Assembly (NCBI GenBank): GCA_003453735.1
Contig: DMNE01000008.1
Span: 796-10,149 of the forward strand
Length of the DNA: 9,354 nucleotides
Reading direction: 5' to 3'
Source of the DNA: Nitrospiraceae bacterium
Lineage (GTDB): Bacteria; Nitrospirota; Thermodesulfovibrionia; Thermodesulfovibrionales; UBA9159
Made by a program: the position numbers and the translations under genes. The notes below the pieces were generated by a model that worked only from the letters and a program-made list of their open reading frames with translations, had not been told where the DNA came from and searched no databases. Below are positions 1-5,664 of the stretch, piece after piece (position 1 is the stretch's first letter; each line of letters begins with the position of its first letter).

Positions 1-14
1 AAGGCCTCACTTTT

Positions 15-48
15 GATCGCACGTTATTTTGGGGCGGTCGCATTTTTT
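15..48 (+). terminator. Weak candidate Rho-independent terminator of an upstream gene
   Basis: GATCGC (15-20) can pair with GCGGTC (34-39) using one G-U wobble. A run of six T follows at 43-48. The 13-base loop is large and the stem only 6 bp, so this is a marginal terminator. It would end a transcript entering from the left, just before the promoter of the next gene. Confidence 0.25.
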
Positions 49-75
49 ACAAAACGATACTTTTTGGTGTAAAAT
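46..75 (+). promoter_or_regulatory. Sigma-70-like promoter of the FmdE-like gene
   Basis: TTTACA (46-51) resembles a -35 box and TAAAAT (70-75) a -10 box, each one mismatch from consensus, with an 18-base spacer. Transcription would be expected to start about 7 bases after the -10 box, near 82, which is the first base of the ATG of the next gene. No Shine-Dalgarno sequence is visible before that ATG, so the mRNA may be leaderless. This is read from the sequence only. Confidence 0.5.
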
Positions 76-81
76 CCAGCT

Positions 82-672
82 ATGAAAAGCTTTAACGACG
101 TGGTGGATTTTCACGGTCACAGCTGTCCCGGCCTCGCCTTCGGTTATCGGGTTGCAATGGCTGCTCTGAGAGAGATCGGCCAGGAGAAGGCCTCTGAGGA
201 CGAAGAGCTTGTTGCTGTTGTGGAGAATGACTCCTGCGCCGTGGATGCCATCCAGGTTCTTACCGGTTGTACTTTTGGGAAGGGGAATCTCACCTATAAG
301 GATCATGGCAAACAGGTTTATACATTCATAAAAAGGCCCTCGGGTGAGGCGGTGAGGATTTCCGTGGGTTTTACTTCGCCTGAAGAGACAGAAGAAGAAA
401 GAAATATGTGGAAACAATACACTCAGGGCGACCGCTCAGAGGAAATCCTAAAAGTCTTACGGAACAGAAAGGCAAAAAAGACAAAAGCTGTTTTAGAGGC
501 GGCTGAAGCGGAACTGCTGAAAATAACAAAAGTGGATGTCGTGCTCCCCGCGGAAGCAAGAATATACCAGAGCGTGACCTGTACCTTGTGCGGTGAGGAG
601 GTTGCCGAACCAAGAGCAAGGATAAAAGAGGGAAAGGTTGTCTGTATTCCCTGCTTCGAGGGTAGTCCATAG
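82..672 (+). CDS. FmdE-like zinc-binding protein with C-terminal CxxC zinc finger
   Basis: The 196-residue protein resembles the FmdE family, named after a protein encoded with molybdenum formylmethanofuran dehydrogenase. Residues 10-17 carry the family motif FHGHSCPG. A second conserved part follows with ENDSC at 48-52, C63 and GKGNL at 66-70. His11, His13, Cys15 and the later cysteines are probable metal ligands. Residues 100-150 are charged and probably helical. The C-terminus has CTLC (167-170) and CIPC (188-191), a four-cysteine zinc ribbon seen in longer family members. There is no signal peptide, so it is likely cytoplasmic. The start at 82 is chosen because the family motif begins only nine residues later. 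In bacteria without methanofuran the role of these proteins is not established; a link to molybdenum or tungsten enzymes is possible, but no such gene lies nearby. Family is fairly sure, function is not. Confidence 0.85.
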   Translation: MKSFNDVVDFHGHSCPGLAFGYRVAMAALREIGQEKASEDEELVAVVENDSCAVDAIQVLTGCTFGKGNLTYKDHGKQVYTFIKRPSGEAVRISVGFTSPEETEEERNMWKQYTQGDRSEEILKVLRNRKAKKTKAVLEAAEAELLKITKVDVVLPAEARIYQSVTCTLCGEEVAEPRARIKEGKVVCIPCFEGSP

Positions 673-686
673 TATAGTAAGGTCTG

Positions 687-728
687 TACTCGCGGGGCGG
701 CATGCTTCGAGAATCTACTCTGCGAGTA
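687..728 (+). repeat. Inverted repeat in the spacer before argB
   Basis: TACTCGC (687-693) and GCGAGTA (722-728) are perfect 7-base inverted arms around a 28-base loop, inside the 87-base gap between the FmdE-like gene and argB. No T-run follows, so it does not look like a terminator. It could be an operator or an mRNA leader hairpin for argB, but nothing identifies a partner. Confidence 0.35.
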
Positions 729-759
729 AGAGTTCTATGATACAACAGCGTGGTCAAGT

Positions 760-1638
760 ATGAAAAAACTCGTTGAGAAGGCGAATGTCTTAATTGAGGC
801 TCTACCCTTCATCCGTAACTTTTTTGGCAAAATTGTTGTCATTAAGTATGGCGGTGCTGCGCAGGTTGAAGATGCGTTAAAGAATTCCTTTGCGCAGGAT
901 GTGGTACTCTTAAGTTTTATCGGCCTAAAACCCTTAGTTGTGCATGGCGGGGGACCAAAAGTAAGTGAAACAATGAAGAAGATGGGGAAGGAACCAACAT
1001 TTATTCAGGGCCAGCGGGTGACGGACAAAGAAACGATGGATATTGTCGAGATGGTACTTGGTGGGCTCATTAATAAGGAGATTGTAGCCTTGATCAATAG
1101 TCACGGCGGGAAGGCTGTAGGTCTGAGTGGAAAGGACGGAGGCCTTGTAAAGGCGAAAAAGAAGTTCATTAAGAAACCCGCCCAAAAAGGTGAAGAAGAG
1201 GTTATTGATATCGGGCTTGTGGGTGAAGTTGAATCCGTTGACCCTCAGATACTAAACTCTCTTGAAAGGGATGGCTTTATCCCTGTTATTTCACCTATCG
1301 GAGTTGGGACAAAAGGGGAAACGTACAACATAAATGCAGATTACGTTGCATCAGCAATAGCTTCTTCACTGAAGGCAGAAAAATTGATACTCCTAACCGA
1401 TGTCAGCGGGATAAAAAATGCTGAGGGCAACGTATTAACGACTCTCAGCAGAAAGGATATCTTAGAGCTCATCAAAGAGAAGGTGATTTCCGGCGGTATG
1501 CTCCCAAAGGTCCATGCGTGCACCCGCGCCCTTGATGCCGGCGTGAAAAAAACGCACATCGTGGATGGCAGAACCCCTCATTGTCTCTTGCTGGAGATAT
1601 TTACAAAAGAGGGGATCGGGACAGAAATCGTACGATAA
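760..1638 (+). CDS. argB: Acetylglutamate kinase
   Basis: ArgB phosphorylates N-acetyl-L-glutamate with ATP, the second step of the acetylated arginine pathway, in the cytoplasm. The 292-residue length is normal. Amino-acid kinase motifs are all present: KYGG at 29-32 with the phosphate-binding lysine, HGGGP at 62-66, RVTD at 86-89, GLSGKDGG at 121-128, NINAD at 190-194, LLTDVSG at 211-217 and GGMLPK at 245-250. The N-terminal segment (about residues 3-22, [14 protein letters not shown]) is the helix that in arginine-inhibited hexameric enzymes links the dimers, and the C-terminal part with HIVDGR (266-271) also fits that class. Feedback inhibition by arginine is therefore likely, by family knowledge. 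The Shine-Dalgarno site before the ATG is weak. No other arg gene is in the window; the lipoprotein gene follows closely. Confidence 0.96.
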   Translation: MKKLVEKANVLIEALPFIRNFFGKIVVIKYGGAAQVEDALKNSFAQDVVLLSFIGLKPLVVHGGGPKVSETMKKMGKEPTFIQGQRVTDKETMDIVEMVLGGLINKEIVALINSHGGKAVGLSGKDGGLVKAKKKFIKKPAQKGEEEVIDIGLVGEVESVDPQILNSLERDGFIPVISPIGVGTKGETYNINADYVASAIASSLKAEKLILLTDVSGIKNAEGNVLTTLSRKDILELIKEKVISGGMLPKVHACTRALDAGVKKTHIVDGRTPHCLLLEIFTKEGIGTEIVR

Positions 1639-1686
1639 ATGACATCGAGCGGGACGGATGTCGAGGTAAATGCATACCGGTCGGAA

Positions 1687-1694
1687 AAGGAGGT
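1687..1694 (+). promoter_or_regulatory. Strong ribosome binding site that sets the lipoprotein start
   Basis: AAGGAGGT is a perfect Shine-Dalgarno sequence 7 bases before the ATG at 1702. It decides for 1702 over an in-frame ATG at 1639, which directly abuts the argB stop and would put 21 non-hydrophobic residues before the signal peptide. Confidence 0.8.
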
Positions 1695-1701
1695 AAGGTT
1701 C

Positions 1702-2217
1702 ATGAAAGGTGTTGCTCTGTTCATCTGCATCGCCACAGGCTTAAGTATAGTTGCTTGCTCCAAGCCTTCCCAACAGACCACAGAGATCAAACGGTATTCT
1801 CTTGACAGTCTCGACGGTCTTATTACTGAGTCTGGCGCTCAGTTAGACAAGGAAAACTCTGGTGACGGCAAGGGGTCGTTGCGGATCACCGCAACGGAGC
1901 CGACCGTAGTTCGATTATTTGAGACCGGAGACATAAATGTGGAGAATGCTCGACTCTTTTATGCTGCAAAGGTGCGTACAAAGGGGTTAAAGGGGCGGGT
2001 ATATTTAGAAATGTTGTGCGATGTTCCCGGCAAGGGCGAATTTTTCTCTCGGAATGATCGGACTGCTGTGACCGGATCAACAAAGTGGATAAACATGGAG
2101 ACGGTTTTCTTCATTAAAAGGGGGGAGAAACCAGACAATGTGAAGCTGAATCTGGTCATCGACGGCAAAGGTACGGTATGGATCGATGACGTTCGCTTGT
2201 TAAAGGGCGCGCTCTAA
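1702..2217 (+). CDS. Small predicted lipoprotein of unknown function
   Basis: I do not recognise a named family. The 171-residue protein starts with a lipoprotein signal: Lys2, a hydrophobic stretch at 4-18 and a lipobox IVAC with Cys19 as the predicted lipidated residue. It should be exported and membrane-anchored. The mature part is rich in beta-type sequence. Its end, VWIDDVRLLKG, resembles the last strand of jelly-roll carbohydrate-binding or galactose-binding-like domains, where a W-x-D-D-V-x-L pattern is frequent; the middle (reading YLEMLCDVPGKGEFF) is compatible with that fold. This fold guess is inference. The start is set by a perfect Shine-Dalgarno sequence. The gene begins 63 bases after argB on the same strand and may be cotranscribed with it, although no functional link is apparent. 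It could instead belong with the envelope gene mtgA downstream. Confidence 0.75.
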   Translation: MKGVALFICIATGLSIVACSKPSQQTTEIKRYSLDSLDGLITESGAQLDKENSGDGKGSLRITATEPTVVRLFETGDINVENARLFYAAKVRTKGLKGRVYLEMLCDVPGKGEFFSRNDRTAVTGSTKWINMETVFFIKRGEKPDNVKLNLVIDGKGTVWIDDVRLLKGAL

Positions 2218-2232
2218 GCGAGAGAAGGAGAC

Positions 2233-2283
2233 TTTGCCAGACAAAAAGCCTGGCTGGTATTCTGAAGAACTATAGCTGGCAAA
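2233..2283 (+). repeat. Nested inverted repeat in the spacer before mtgA (first)
   Basis: TTTGCCAG (2233-2240) and CTGGCAAA (2276-2283) are perfect 8-base inverted arms. The loop contains a smaller palindrome, AGCCTGGCT (2248-2256). A run of A follows instead of T, so this is not a + strand terminator. Possible RNA structure or protein site; function unknown. Confidence 0.4.
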
Positions 2284-2289
2284 AACCGT

Positions 2290-2338
2290 ACATCCTGAAC
2301 TGCCAGAATGCTCGGGGTCAATGACCCCGAGAGGATGT
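2290..2338 (+). repeat. Near-perfect palindrome inside a longer inverted repeat before mtgA
   Basis: CTCGGGGTCA (2311-2320) and TGACCCCGAG (2322-2331) are perfect 10-base arms around one central base. Outer arms ACATCCT (2290-2296) and AGGATGT (2332-2338) also match perfectly, with 14 unpaired bases on the left side only. There is no T-run after it. A palindrome this tight suits a dimeric repressor site or a cruciform/mRNA hairpin upstream of mtgA. Which of these is not decidable from sequence alone. Confidence 0.5.
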
Positions 2339-2371
2339 CACCAATGATGATAGGAGCAGCCCTTTCTGACT

Positions 2372-3172
2372 ATGGCGAACAGGAGATTGTTGAAGGGAAT
2401 AAGGCTTGTTTTTCTTCTCTTGGCCATCTCTATCCCTCTTGCTTATTTCCTTTTCATGCCTGATATAGCTAAACTTAAAACCGACAATCCAAAGAAGACC
2501 GCATTAATGGAGTATCGGGAGAAGGAATGGAAAGAGAAGGGGAGAAAGTACAGGATAAACCAGGTGTGGATGCCCCTCTCAAGGATTTCACCGTACCTCA
2601 TAAAGGCAGTTCTTATAGCAGAAGATGACAAGTTCTGGAAGCATGAGGGGTTTGACTATGAAGCAATGCAGAAGGCCATAGAAAAGGATATAAAGGCAAA
2701 AAAGTTTAAGGTTGGTGGCAGCACCATAAGCCAGCAGTTGGCAAAGAACCTCTACCTTTCTCCATCAAAAAACCCTTTGCGGAAAATAGCCGAGGCAGTC
2801 ATCACATGGAGGATGGAGATGGTGCTTTCGAAAAAGAGGATACTGGAACTGTACCTAAATGTCATTGAGTGGGGAGATGAGGTGTTCGGCGTGGAGGCTG
2901 CGTCAAAATACTACTTTGGGAAACCTGCATCCGAGCTTACCCCTGAGGAGGCTGCAAGGCTTGCCGCAGTCCTCCCAAACCCAAGGAGATATAACGCCGC
3001 AGGGAATCAGCGGTATGTGGTGAACCGTTCAAATCTCATTTGCAGTATCATGATAAAAAGAGGCATTATTGCCCCTGAATACAATGAGGCCGCCGGAGAA
3101 GATAGATCTCCTTCCGAGTCCGAGACACGGTTTCCCATGCTTCCGATCGAAAGGCAGCAGCCCTCGGAGTGA
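2372..3172 (+). CDS. mtgA: Monofunctional biosynthetic peptidoglycan glycosyltransferase
   Basis: MtgA polymerises lipid II into glycan strands at the outer face of the inner membrane, without a transpeptidase domain. Residues 10-30 form one membrane anchor. The glycosyltransferase family 51 motifs follow in order: EDDKFWKH (84-91) with catalytic Glu84, GGSTISQQ (115-122), RKIAE (137-141) and KRILELYLNVIEWG (155-168), with the second catalytic-region glutamate expected around the GGSTISQQ to RKIAE part. At 266 residues it is somewhat longer than typical enzymes because of a polar tail from about 238 that has no family motif. The start at 2372 precedes the anchor well, but its nearest GGAG (2353-2356) is 15 bases away, longer than ideal. 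The stop codon lies in what appears to be the terminus of a decayed IS element, so the native C-terminus may have been altered. Confidence 0.93.
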   Translation: MANRRLLKGIRLVFLLLAISIPLAYFLFMPDIAKLKTDNPKKTALMEYREKEWKEKGRKYRINQVWMPLSRISPYLIKAVLIAEDDKFWKHEGFDYEAMQKAIEKDIKAKKFKVGGSTISQQLAKNLYLSPSKNPLRKIAEAVITWRMEMVLSKKRILELYLNVIEWGDEVFGVEAASKYYFGKPASELTPEEAARLAAVLPNPRRYNAAGNQRYVVNRSNLICSIMIKRGIIAPEYNEAAGEDRSPSESETRFPMLPIERQQPSE

Positions 3173-3173
3173 A

Positions 3174-3330
3174 CCACCCGCGACCTTACGGTCGGGGCTT
3201 CCTGAATGAACGACAGGGCTTGTCTCCGGGGTTACCGGAGAGAGAAGTCTCATCTCCATAGTCGTCCCATGGGTTGGGCCTGGTTGCACCCTCGTTACCG
3301 TACTTCTGCCGAAAGTTCTTTCAACTCAAC
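3174..3330 (-). ncRNA. Candidate TnpB guide-RNA (omega/reRNA) scaffold relict
   Basis: In TnpB elements the guide RNA is made from the 3' end of tnpB and the right end, and its guide comes from the DNA just outside. Here the equivalent - strand region has a perfect 7-bp hairpin (3223-3229 with 3235-3241, loop GGTTA) and a terminal hairpin (CGACC 3181-3185 with GGTCG 3190-3194, loop TTAC), extended by a few GC pairs after a bulge. The guide would be the complement of the last bases of mtgA. The 5' boundary is a guess, expression is unknown and no intact TnpB partner is present here. Confidence 0.35.
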
Positions 3331-3591
3331 CGCTTTGGCCGCATTGCGTCCCCATTGAGTTTCAGTCCACATCGGGGGACACACGTGCATTCTTTCCGCA
3401 AGCGTCTTGGGCACCGAGTAACCGCATCGTGAGCGGCAACCAGCCTTTCTGAGGCCGACATCCACGCCAGTGAACTTGCTGGTGTCAAGAGTTTCTGGAG
3501 TTGTGGCAGCAACGTGTACACGACCTGAAAAGTAAGAGTTCGCGCCAAGAAATAAAGGAAGCTCGTTGAAAATGAAAGACGGCAAACCCAT
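3295..3591 (-). pseudogene. Frameshifted C-terminal fragment of a TnpB RNA-guided nuclease
   Basis: TnpB is the RNA-guided DNA nuclease of IS200/IS605-type elements. One - strand frame reads RCGYSVPKTLAERMHVCP and later GRNAAK, while the neighbouring frame supplies PRCGLKLNGD between them. Joined, they give the TnpB zinc ribbon CG...CPRCGL.LN.DRNAAK. One extra C in the run of C in the CPRCG codons (about 3365-3380) and a one-base loss shortly after explain the frame changes. Upstream, GRVHVA and DTSK may match the segment preceding the zinc ribbon. The RuvC-like catalytic core and the N-terminal part, several hundred residues, are absent. The open frame of 98 codons is thus a remnant, not a gene. 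Identification rests on the zinc-ribbon pattern alone. Confidence 0.6.
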
Positions 3592-3665
3592 CCTTCATTT
3601 CCTTTACTGCTTTTGTCCTGGCTCTTCCGGGTGGTAGAGCCTGAATTTTCCCCGAAGTGTCTTCT

Positions 3666-3841
3666 CTATTTGCCAAACCGCTCCTCGGCTGCTCGCAGAA
3701 GTCTTGAAAGATCATCCATGTACAAGAAAACATCATCGAAGTCATTCTTTTGACGGAAAAGTAAAGTTCAATTAGCTTATATTTCAGCAAGTTATAGTGG
3801 GCATGGTATTTGTATAGTTCTTGAAAGACGAGCTTCAGCAC
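3666..3841 (-). pseudogene. Possible broken small - strand reading frame, unrecognised
   Basis: A - strand frame starting at GTG (3841-3839) reads LKLVFQELYKYHAHYNLLKYKLIELYF and then loses protein-like character. One base of frame shift near 3750 restores it as NDFDDVFLYMDDLSRLLRAAEERFGK, ending at TAG (3668-3666). The joined product would be a helical, charged peptide of about 57 residues. I do not recognise it. It may be a remnant of a small gene or chance; the promoter-proximal position before fliL on the other strand makes it unusual. Confidence 0.2.
3750..3778 (+). promoter_or_regulatory. Weak candidate promoter for the flagellar operon
   Basis: TTGACG (3750-3755) is a good -35 match. 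At 17 bases spacing stands TAGCTT (3773-3778), a poor -10 box. TATAGT sequences at 3793 and 3813 are better -10 boxes but lack a well-spaced -35. I see no convincing sigma-54 or sigma-28 promoter, so how the operon is started remains open. Confidence 0.2.
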
Positions 3842-3864
3842 CGCAGGGGAAAAGGGGATATTAC

Positions 3865-4359
3865 ATGGCTGACGAAAAACAACAGATCAATCCTGAAGAG
3901 ACGAAGGAAGTAACGCCGAAAAAGGGCCCTAAAAATATATTCGTCATCATTGTTGCCTGTTCGATCGTCCTTACTGTCGTGGCGGGATTTATAGTCTGTG
4001 CCCAGTTTATCGCCAAAGGCAAATCAGGGGAAGGCCGCAAGAAAGATGAGAACAAGGATGTGAAGGCAACCCTTGTCTCCCTTGAGCCCTTTGTTCTGAA
4101 CCTGGCGGAGCAGGGCAGATTCCTCAAGGTCTCCATGGAGTTTGAGCTCACCGATGCCTCCTTTTCTCAGTTATTCACTGAGAAAACCCCACAAATAAGG
4201 GATGCGATTATCACCCTCGTGAGCAGTAAGTCAGTAGAATCGGTCTCAAGTCCCGAGGGGAAATTCCAGCTGAAGGATGAAGTGCTCCTCAGGGCAAATC
4301 AGGCGCTAGGGAAAGATGCTTTAAAGAACCTTTATTACACCGAGTTTGTGATGCAATGA
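3865..4359 (+). CDS. fliL: Flagellar basal body-associated protein FliL
   Basis: FliL is a single-pass inner-membrane protein that surrounds the stator units of the flagellar motor and affects torque and motility. The 164-residue length is typical. Residues 1-24 are a charged cytoplasmic tail, about 25-48 form the membrane segment, a charged linker follows to about 66, and the periplasmic domain (67-164) has the family pattern with LEPFVLNLAEQGRFLKVSMEFEL near 73-95 and a C-terminal end LYYTEFVMQ. The start at 3865 follows AAAGGGG with 7 bases spacing. It is the first gene of the flagellar run. Its stop overlaps the fliM start by four bases (ATGA). Confidence 0.95.
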   Translation: MADEKQQINPEETKEVTPKKGPKNIFVIIVACSIVLTVVAGFIVCAQFIAKGKSGEGRKKDENKDVKATLVSLEPFVLNLAEQGRFLKVSMEFELTDASFSQLFTEKTPQIRDAIITLVSSKSVESVSSPEGKFQLKDEVLLRANQALGKDALKNLYYTEFVMQ

Positions 4360-5324
4360 GCAACATTCTGTCACAAGATGAAGTCGATGCGCTCCTGAAA
4401 GGTGTCCAGTCGGGCGAAATAACCACCGGGACGGCAAAGGAGAAGATCATCTCAAGTATAAGGCCGTATGATCTGGCCAGTCAGGAGCGACTTCTACGAG
4501 GTCGGCTGCCCGGTCTGGAGATTGCCAATGAGCGGTTCGCGCGTTTCTTCAGAAATTCAATAGCAAACCTTATCATGCACTTTGTCGACGTCAAGGTCCA
4601 GAACGTTGAGATCATAAAGTTCAGCGACTTTATGAAGACTATCCCTTCTCCCTCAAGCATTAATATCTTCAAGATGGAGCCTCTTAAGGGCTATTCGCTC
4701 CTCGTTTTAGAGGCTCCCCTGGTGTTCGCCTTTGTGGAATTCTTCTTCGGGGGCAAAGGGGCTCCTTATATAAGGTCAGAGGGAAGGGCATTCACTGTCA
4801 TAGAACAGAGGATCATCAAAAAAGTTGTTACCATGGCCCTAACGGATATGGCCAATGCTTGGGCCGGTTTAGCGCCTATCAATCCGGAACAGGCAGGTTC
4901 CGAGATGAACCCCCAGTTTGTGACTATTGTGACGCCGAGCGAAAGCGTGATCAAGATAGAGATTCATATCGAGATAGAAGACTTCACCGGAACAATGTTG
5001 TTCTGCGTTCCCTATTCCCTGATCGAGCCAGTGAAGGAAAAACTCTATTCAGGCATCCAGAGCGAACGATCCGAGGCGGATCAGAGATGGGTCGAAAGAA
5101 TGAAAGAGATACTTCTCGATTCCTCTGTCGAGGTGGTTGCTGAATTAGGGAGGGTTGAACTCGTCTGCGAGGAATTGATGAATCTCGATACGGGCAGTGT
5201 GATCACCCTTGGCAAGAGTGTAACCGATGATCTTGCCGTAAAGGTTGCGAATATTCAGAAGTTCAGCGGTCAGCCTGGTTACAGCAGGGGAAATCAGGCC
5301 CTTAGAATAACCAAGATACACTAG
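4356..5324 (+). CDS. fliM: Flagellar motor switch protein FliM
   Basis: FliM is the middle ring protein of the cytoplasmic C-ring; it binds phosphorylated CheY and switches rotation direction. The 322 residues are near the usual length. The N-terminus carries the CheY-binding peptide ILSQDEVDALLKG (4-16). The middle domain includes FFGGKG (130-135), the loop that contacts FliG, and the C-terminal SpoA domain (about 252-320) pairs with FliN. An intact CheY-binding peptide suggests that the organism has chemotaxis control of its motor. It overlaps fliL by four bases and is followed after 13 bases by fliN, which has its own strong ribosome binding site. Confidence 0.97.
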   Translation: MSNILSQDEVDALLKGVQSGEITTGTAKEKIISSIRPYDLASQERLLRGRLPGLEIANERFARFFRNSIANLIMHFVDVKVQNVEIIKFSDFMKTIPSPSSINIFKMEPLKGYSLLVLEAPLVFAFVEFFFGGKGAPYIRSEGRAFTVIEQRIIKKVVTMALTDMANAWAGLAPINPEQAGSEMNPQFVTIVTPSESVIKIEIHIEIEDFTGTMLFCVPYSLIEPVKEKLYSGIQSERSEADQRWVERMKEILLDSSVEVVAELGRVELVCEELMNLDTGSVITLGKSVTDDLAVKVANIQKFSGQPGYSRGNQALRITKIH

Positions 5325-5325
5325 C

Positions 5326-5331
5326 AAGGAG
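5326..5331 (+). promoter_or_regulatory. Ribosome binding site of fliN
   Basis: AAGGAG lies 6 bases before the fliN ATG at 5338. This is the strongest Shine-Dalgarno sequence inside the operon, at one of the two junctions without overlap, consistent with the need for a large number of FliN subunits relative to its neighbours. Confidence 0.65.
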
Positions 5332-5337
5332 ACAGCT

Positions 5338-5664
5338 ATGAGCCAAACTGCAGTAGACGCCAACTTTGAAGAGCTAAAGGGGGAAAAGAAGGAATCCCCG
5401 GGGAAAAACGATATCGAGTTTCTCCTGGATATTCCTCTCGAGATAACGGTGGAATTAGGTAGGACGAGAATGTTAATCAAGGATCTCTTGCAACTCGGTC
5501 AGGGTTCTGTGGTCGAATTGGAAAAAGTGGCAGGGGAGCCGATGGAGGTGCTCGTTAACAATAGGCTCGTGGCAAGAGGAGAGGTTGTGGTAATCAACGA
5601 GAAGTTCGGGGTGAGGCTGACCGATATCATCAGTCCCACGGAAAGAATACGGCAGCTCAAATGA
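5338..5664 (+). CDS. fliN: Flagellar motor switch protein FliN
   Basis: FliN forms the base of the C-ring with FliM and docks the export cargo through FliH. The 108-residue form is the short type: a variable charged N-terminus (1-24) followed by a SpoA domain (about 25-105). Family residues include LDIPLEITVELGRTRM (30-45), LGQGSVVELEKVAGEP and VNNRLVARGEVVVINEKFGVRLTDI near the end. There is no CheC- or CheX-like extension as in FliY. It starts after a strong ribosome binding site and its stop overlaps the fliO start by four bases. Confidence 0.97.
   Translation: MSQTAVDANFEELKGEKKESPGKNDIEFLLDIPLEITVELGRTRMLIKDLLQLGQGSVVELEKVAGEPMEVLVNNRLVARGEVVVINEKFGVRLTDIISPTERIRQLK

Larger units (their letters stand above)
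3169..3591 (-). mobile_element. Decayed right end of an IS200/IS605-group (TnpB-type) element
   Basis: Read on the - strand, a TnpB zinc-ribbon remnant is followed by a non-coding tail with two hairpins and ends in GGTTCAC, with TTCAC at 3173-3169. Gene, structured tail and a short terminus after a GC hairpin are the layout of right ends in IS200/IS605-type elements. No direct repeats are expected for this group. The opposite (left) end was not found and most of the tnpB gene is missing, so the element is a relict. The exact terminus at 3169 is inferred from resemblance to such ends, not from a second copy. It sits between mtgA and the flagellar operon. Confidence 0.55.
3592..3864. other. Spacer before fliL without a recognisable intact gene
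   Basis: These 273 bases continue the 690-base gap between mtgA and fliL. They contain a 6-bp hairpin (GGCTCT 3620-3625 with AGAGCC 3636-3641), a broken - strand frame at 3666-3841 and a weak promoter-like site at 3750-3778. I could not identify the left end of the IS relict here, nor any tRNA or + strand coding region. The fliL ribosome binding site AAAGGGG lies at 3851-3857. Confidence 0.6.

Noticed and set aside
7..417. 136-residue - strand frame over the FmdE-like gene
   Set aside because: It is antisense to a gene with clear family motifs and has no recognisable features itself.
1639..1701. Longer N-terminus of the lipoprotein from ATG 1639
   Set aside because: It would place 21 polar residues ahead of a clear signal peptide, and a perfect ribosome binding site points to 1702.
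3029..3289. 86-residue - strand frame crossing the mtgA end
   Set aside because: It runs from the IS tail into the antisense of mtgA, has no protein-like motif and covers the hairpin region.
3295..3591. Intact 98-residue - strand gene
   Set aside because: The conserved zinc-ribbon residues alternate between two frames, so it is a decayed TnpB fragment and not a working small protein.
3169..3591. TldR-type RNA-guided repressor of flagellar genes
   Set aside because: TldR proteins keep a near full-length TnpB body with an inactivated RuvC site. Only about 80-100 frameshifted residues remain here, so no repressor can be made from this locus.
3620..3650. Terminator hairpin GGCTCT/AGAGCC
   Set aside because: The 6-bp stem has a 10-base loop and only an imperfect T stretch several bases later, so it is too weak to call.
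3762..3788. Sigma-28-type flagellar promoter starting with TAAAGTTC
   Set aside because: The -35-like box fits, but at the required 11-base spacing the sequence ATTTCAGC does not resemble GCCGATAA.
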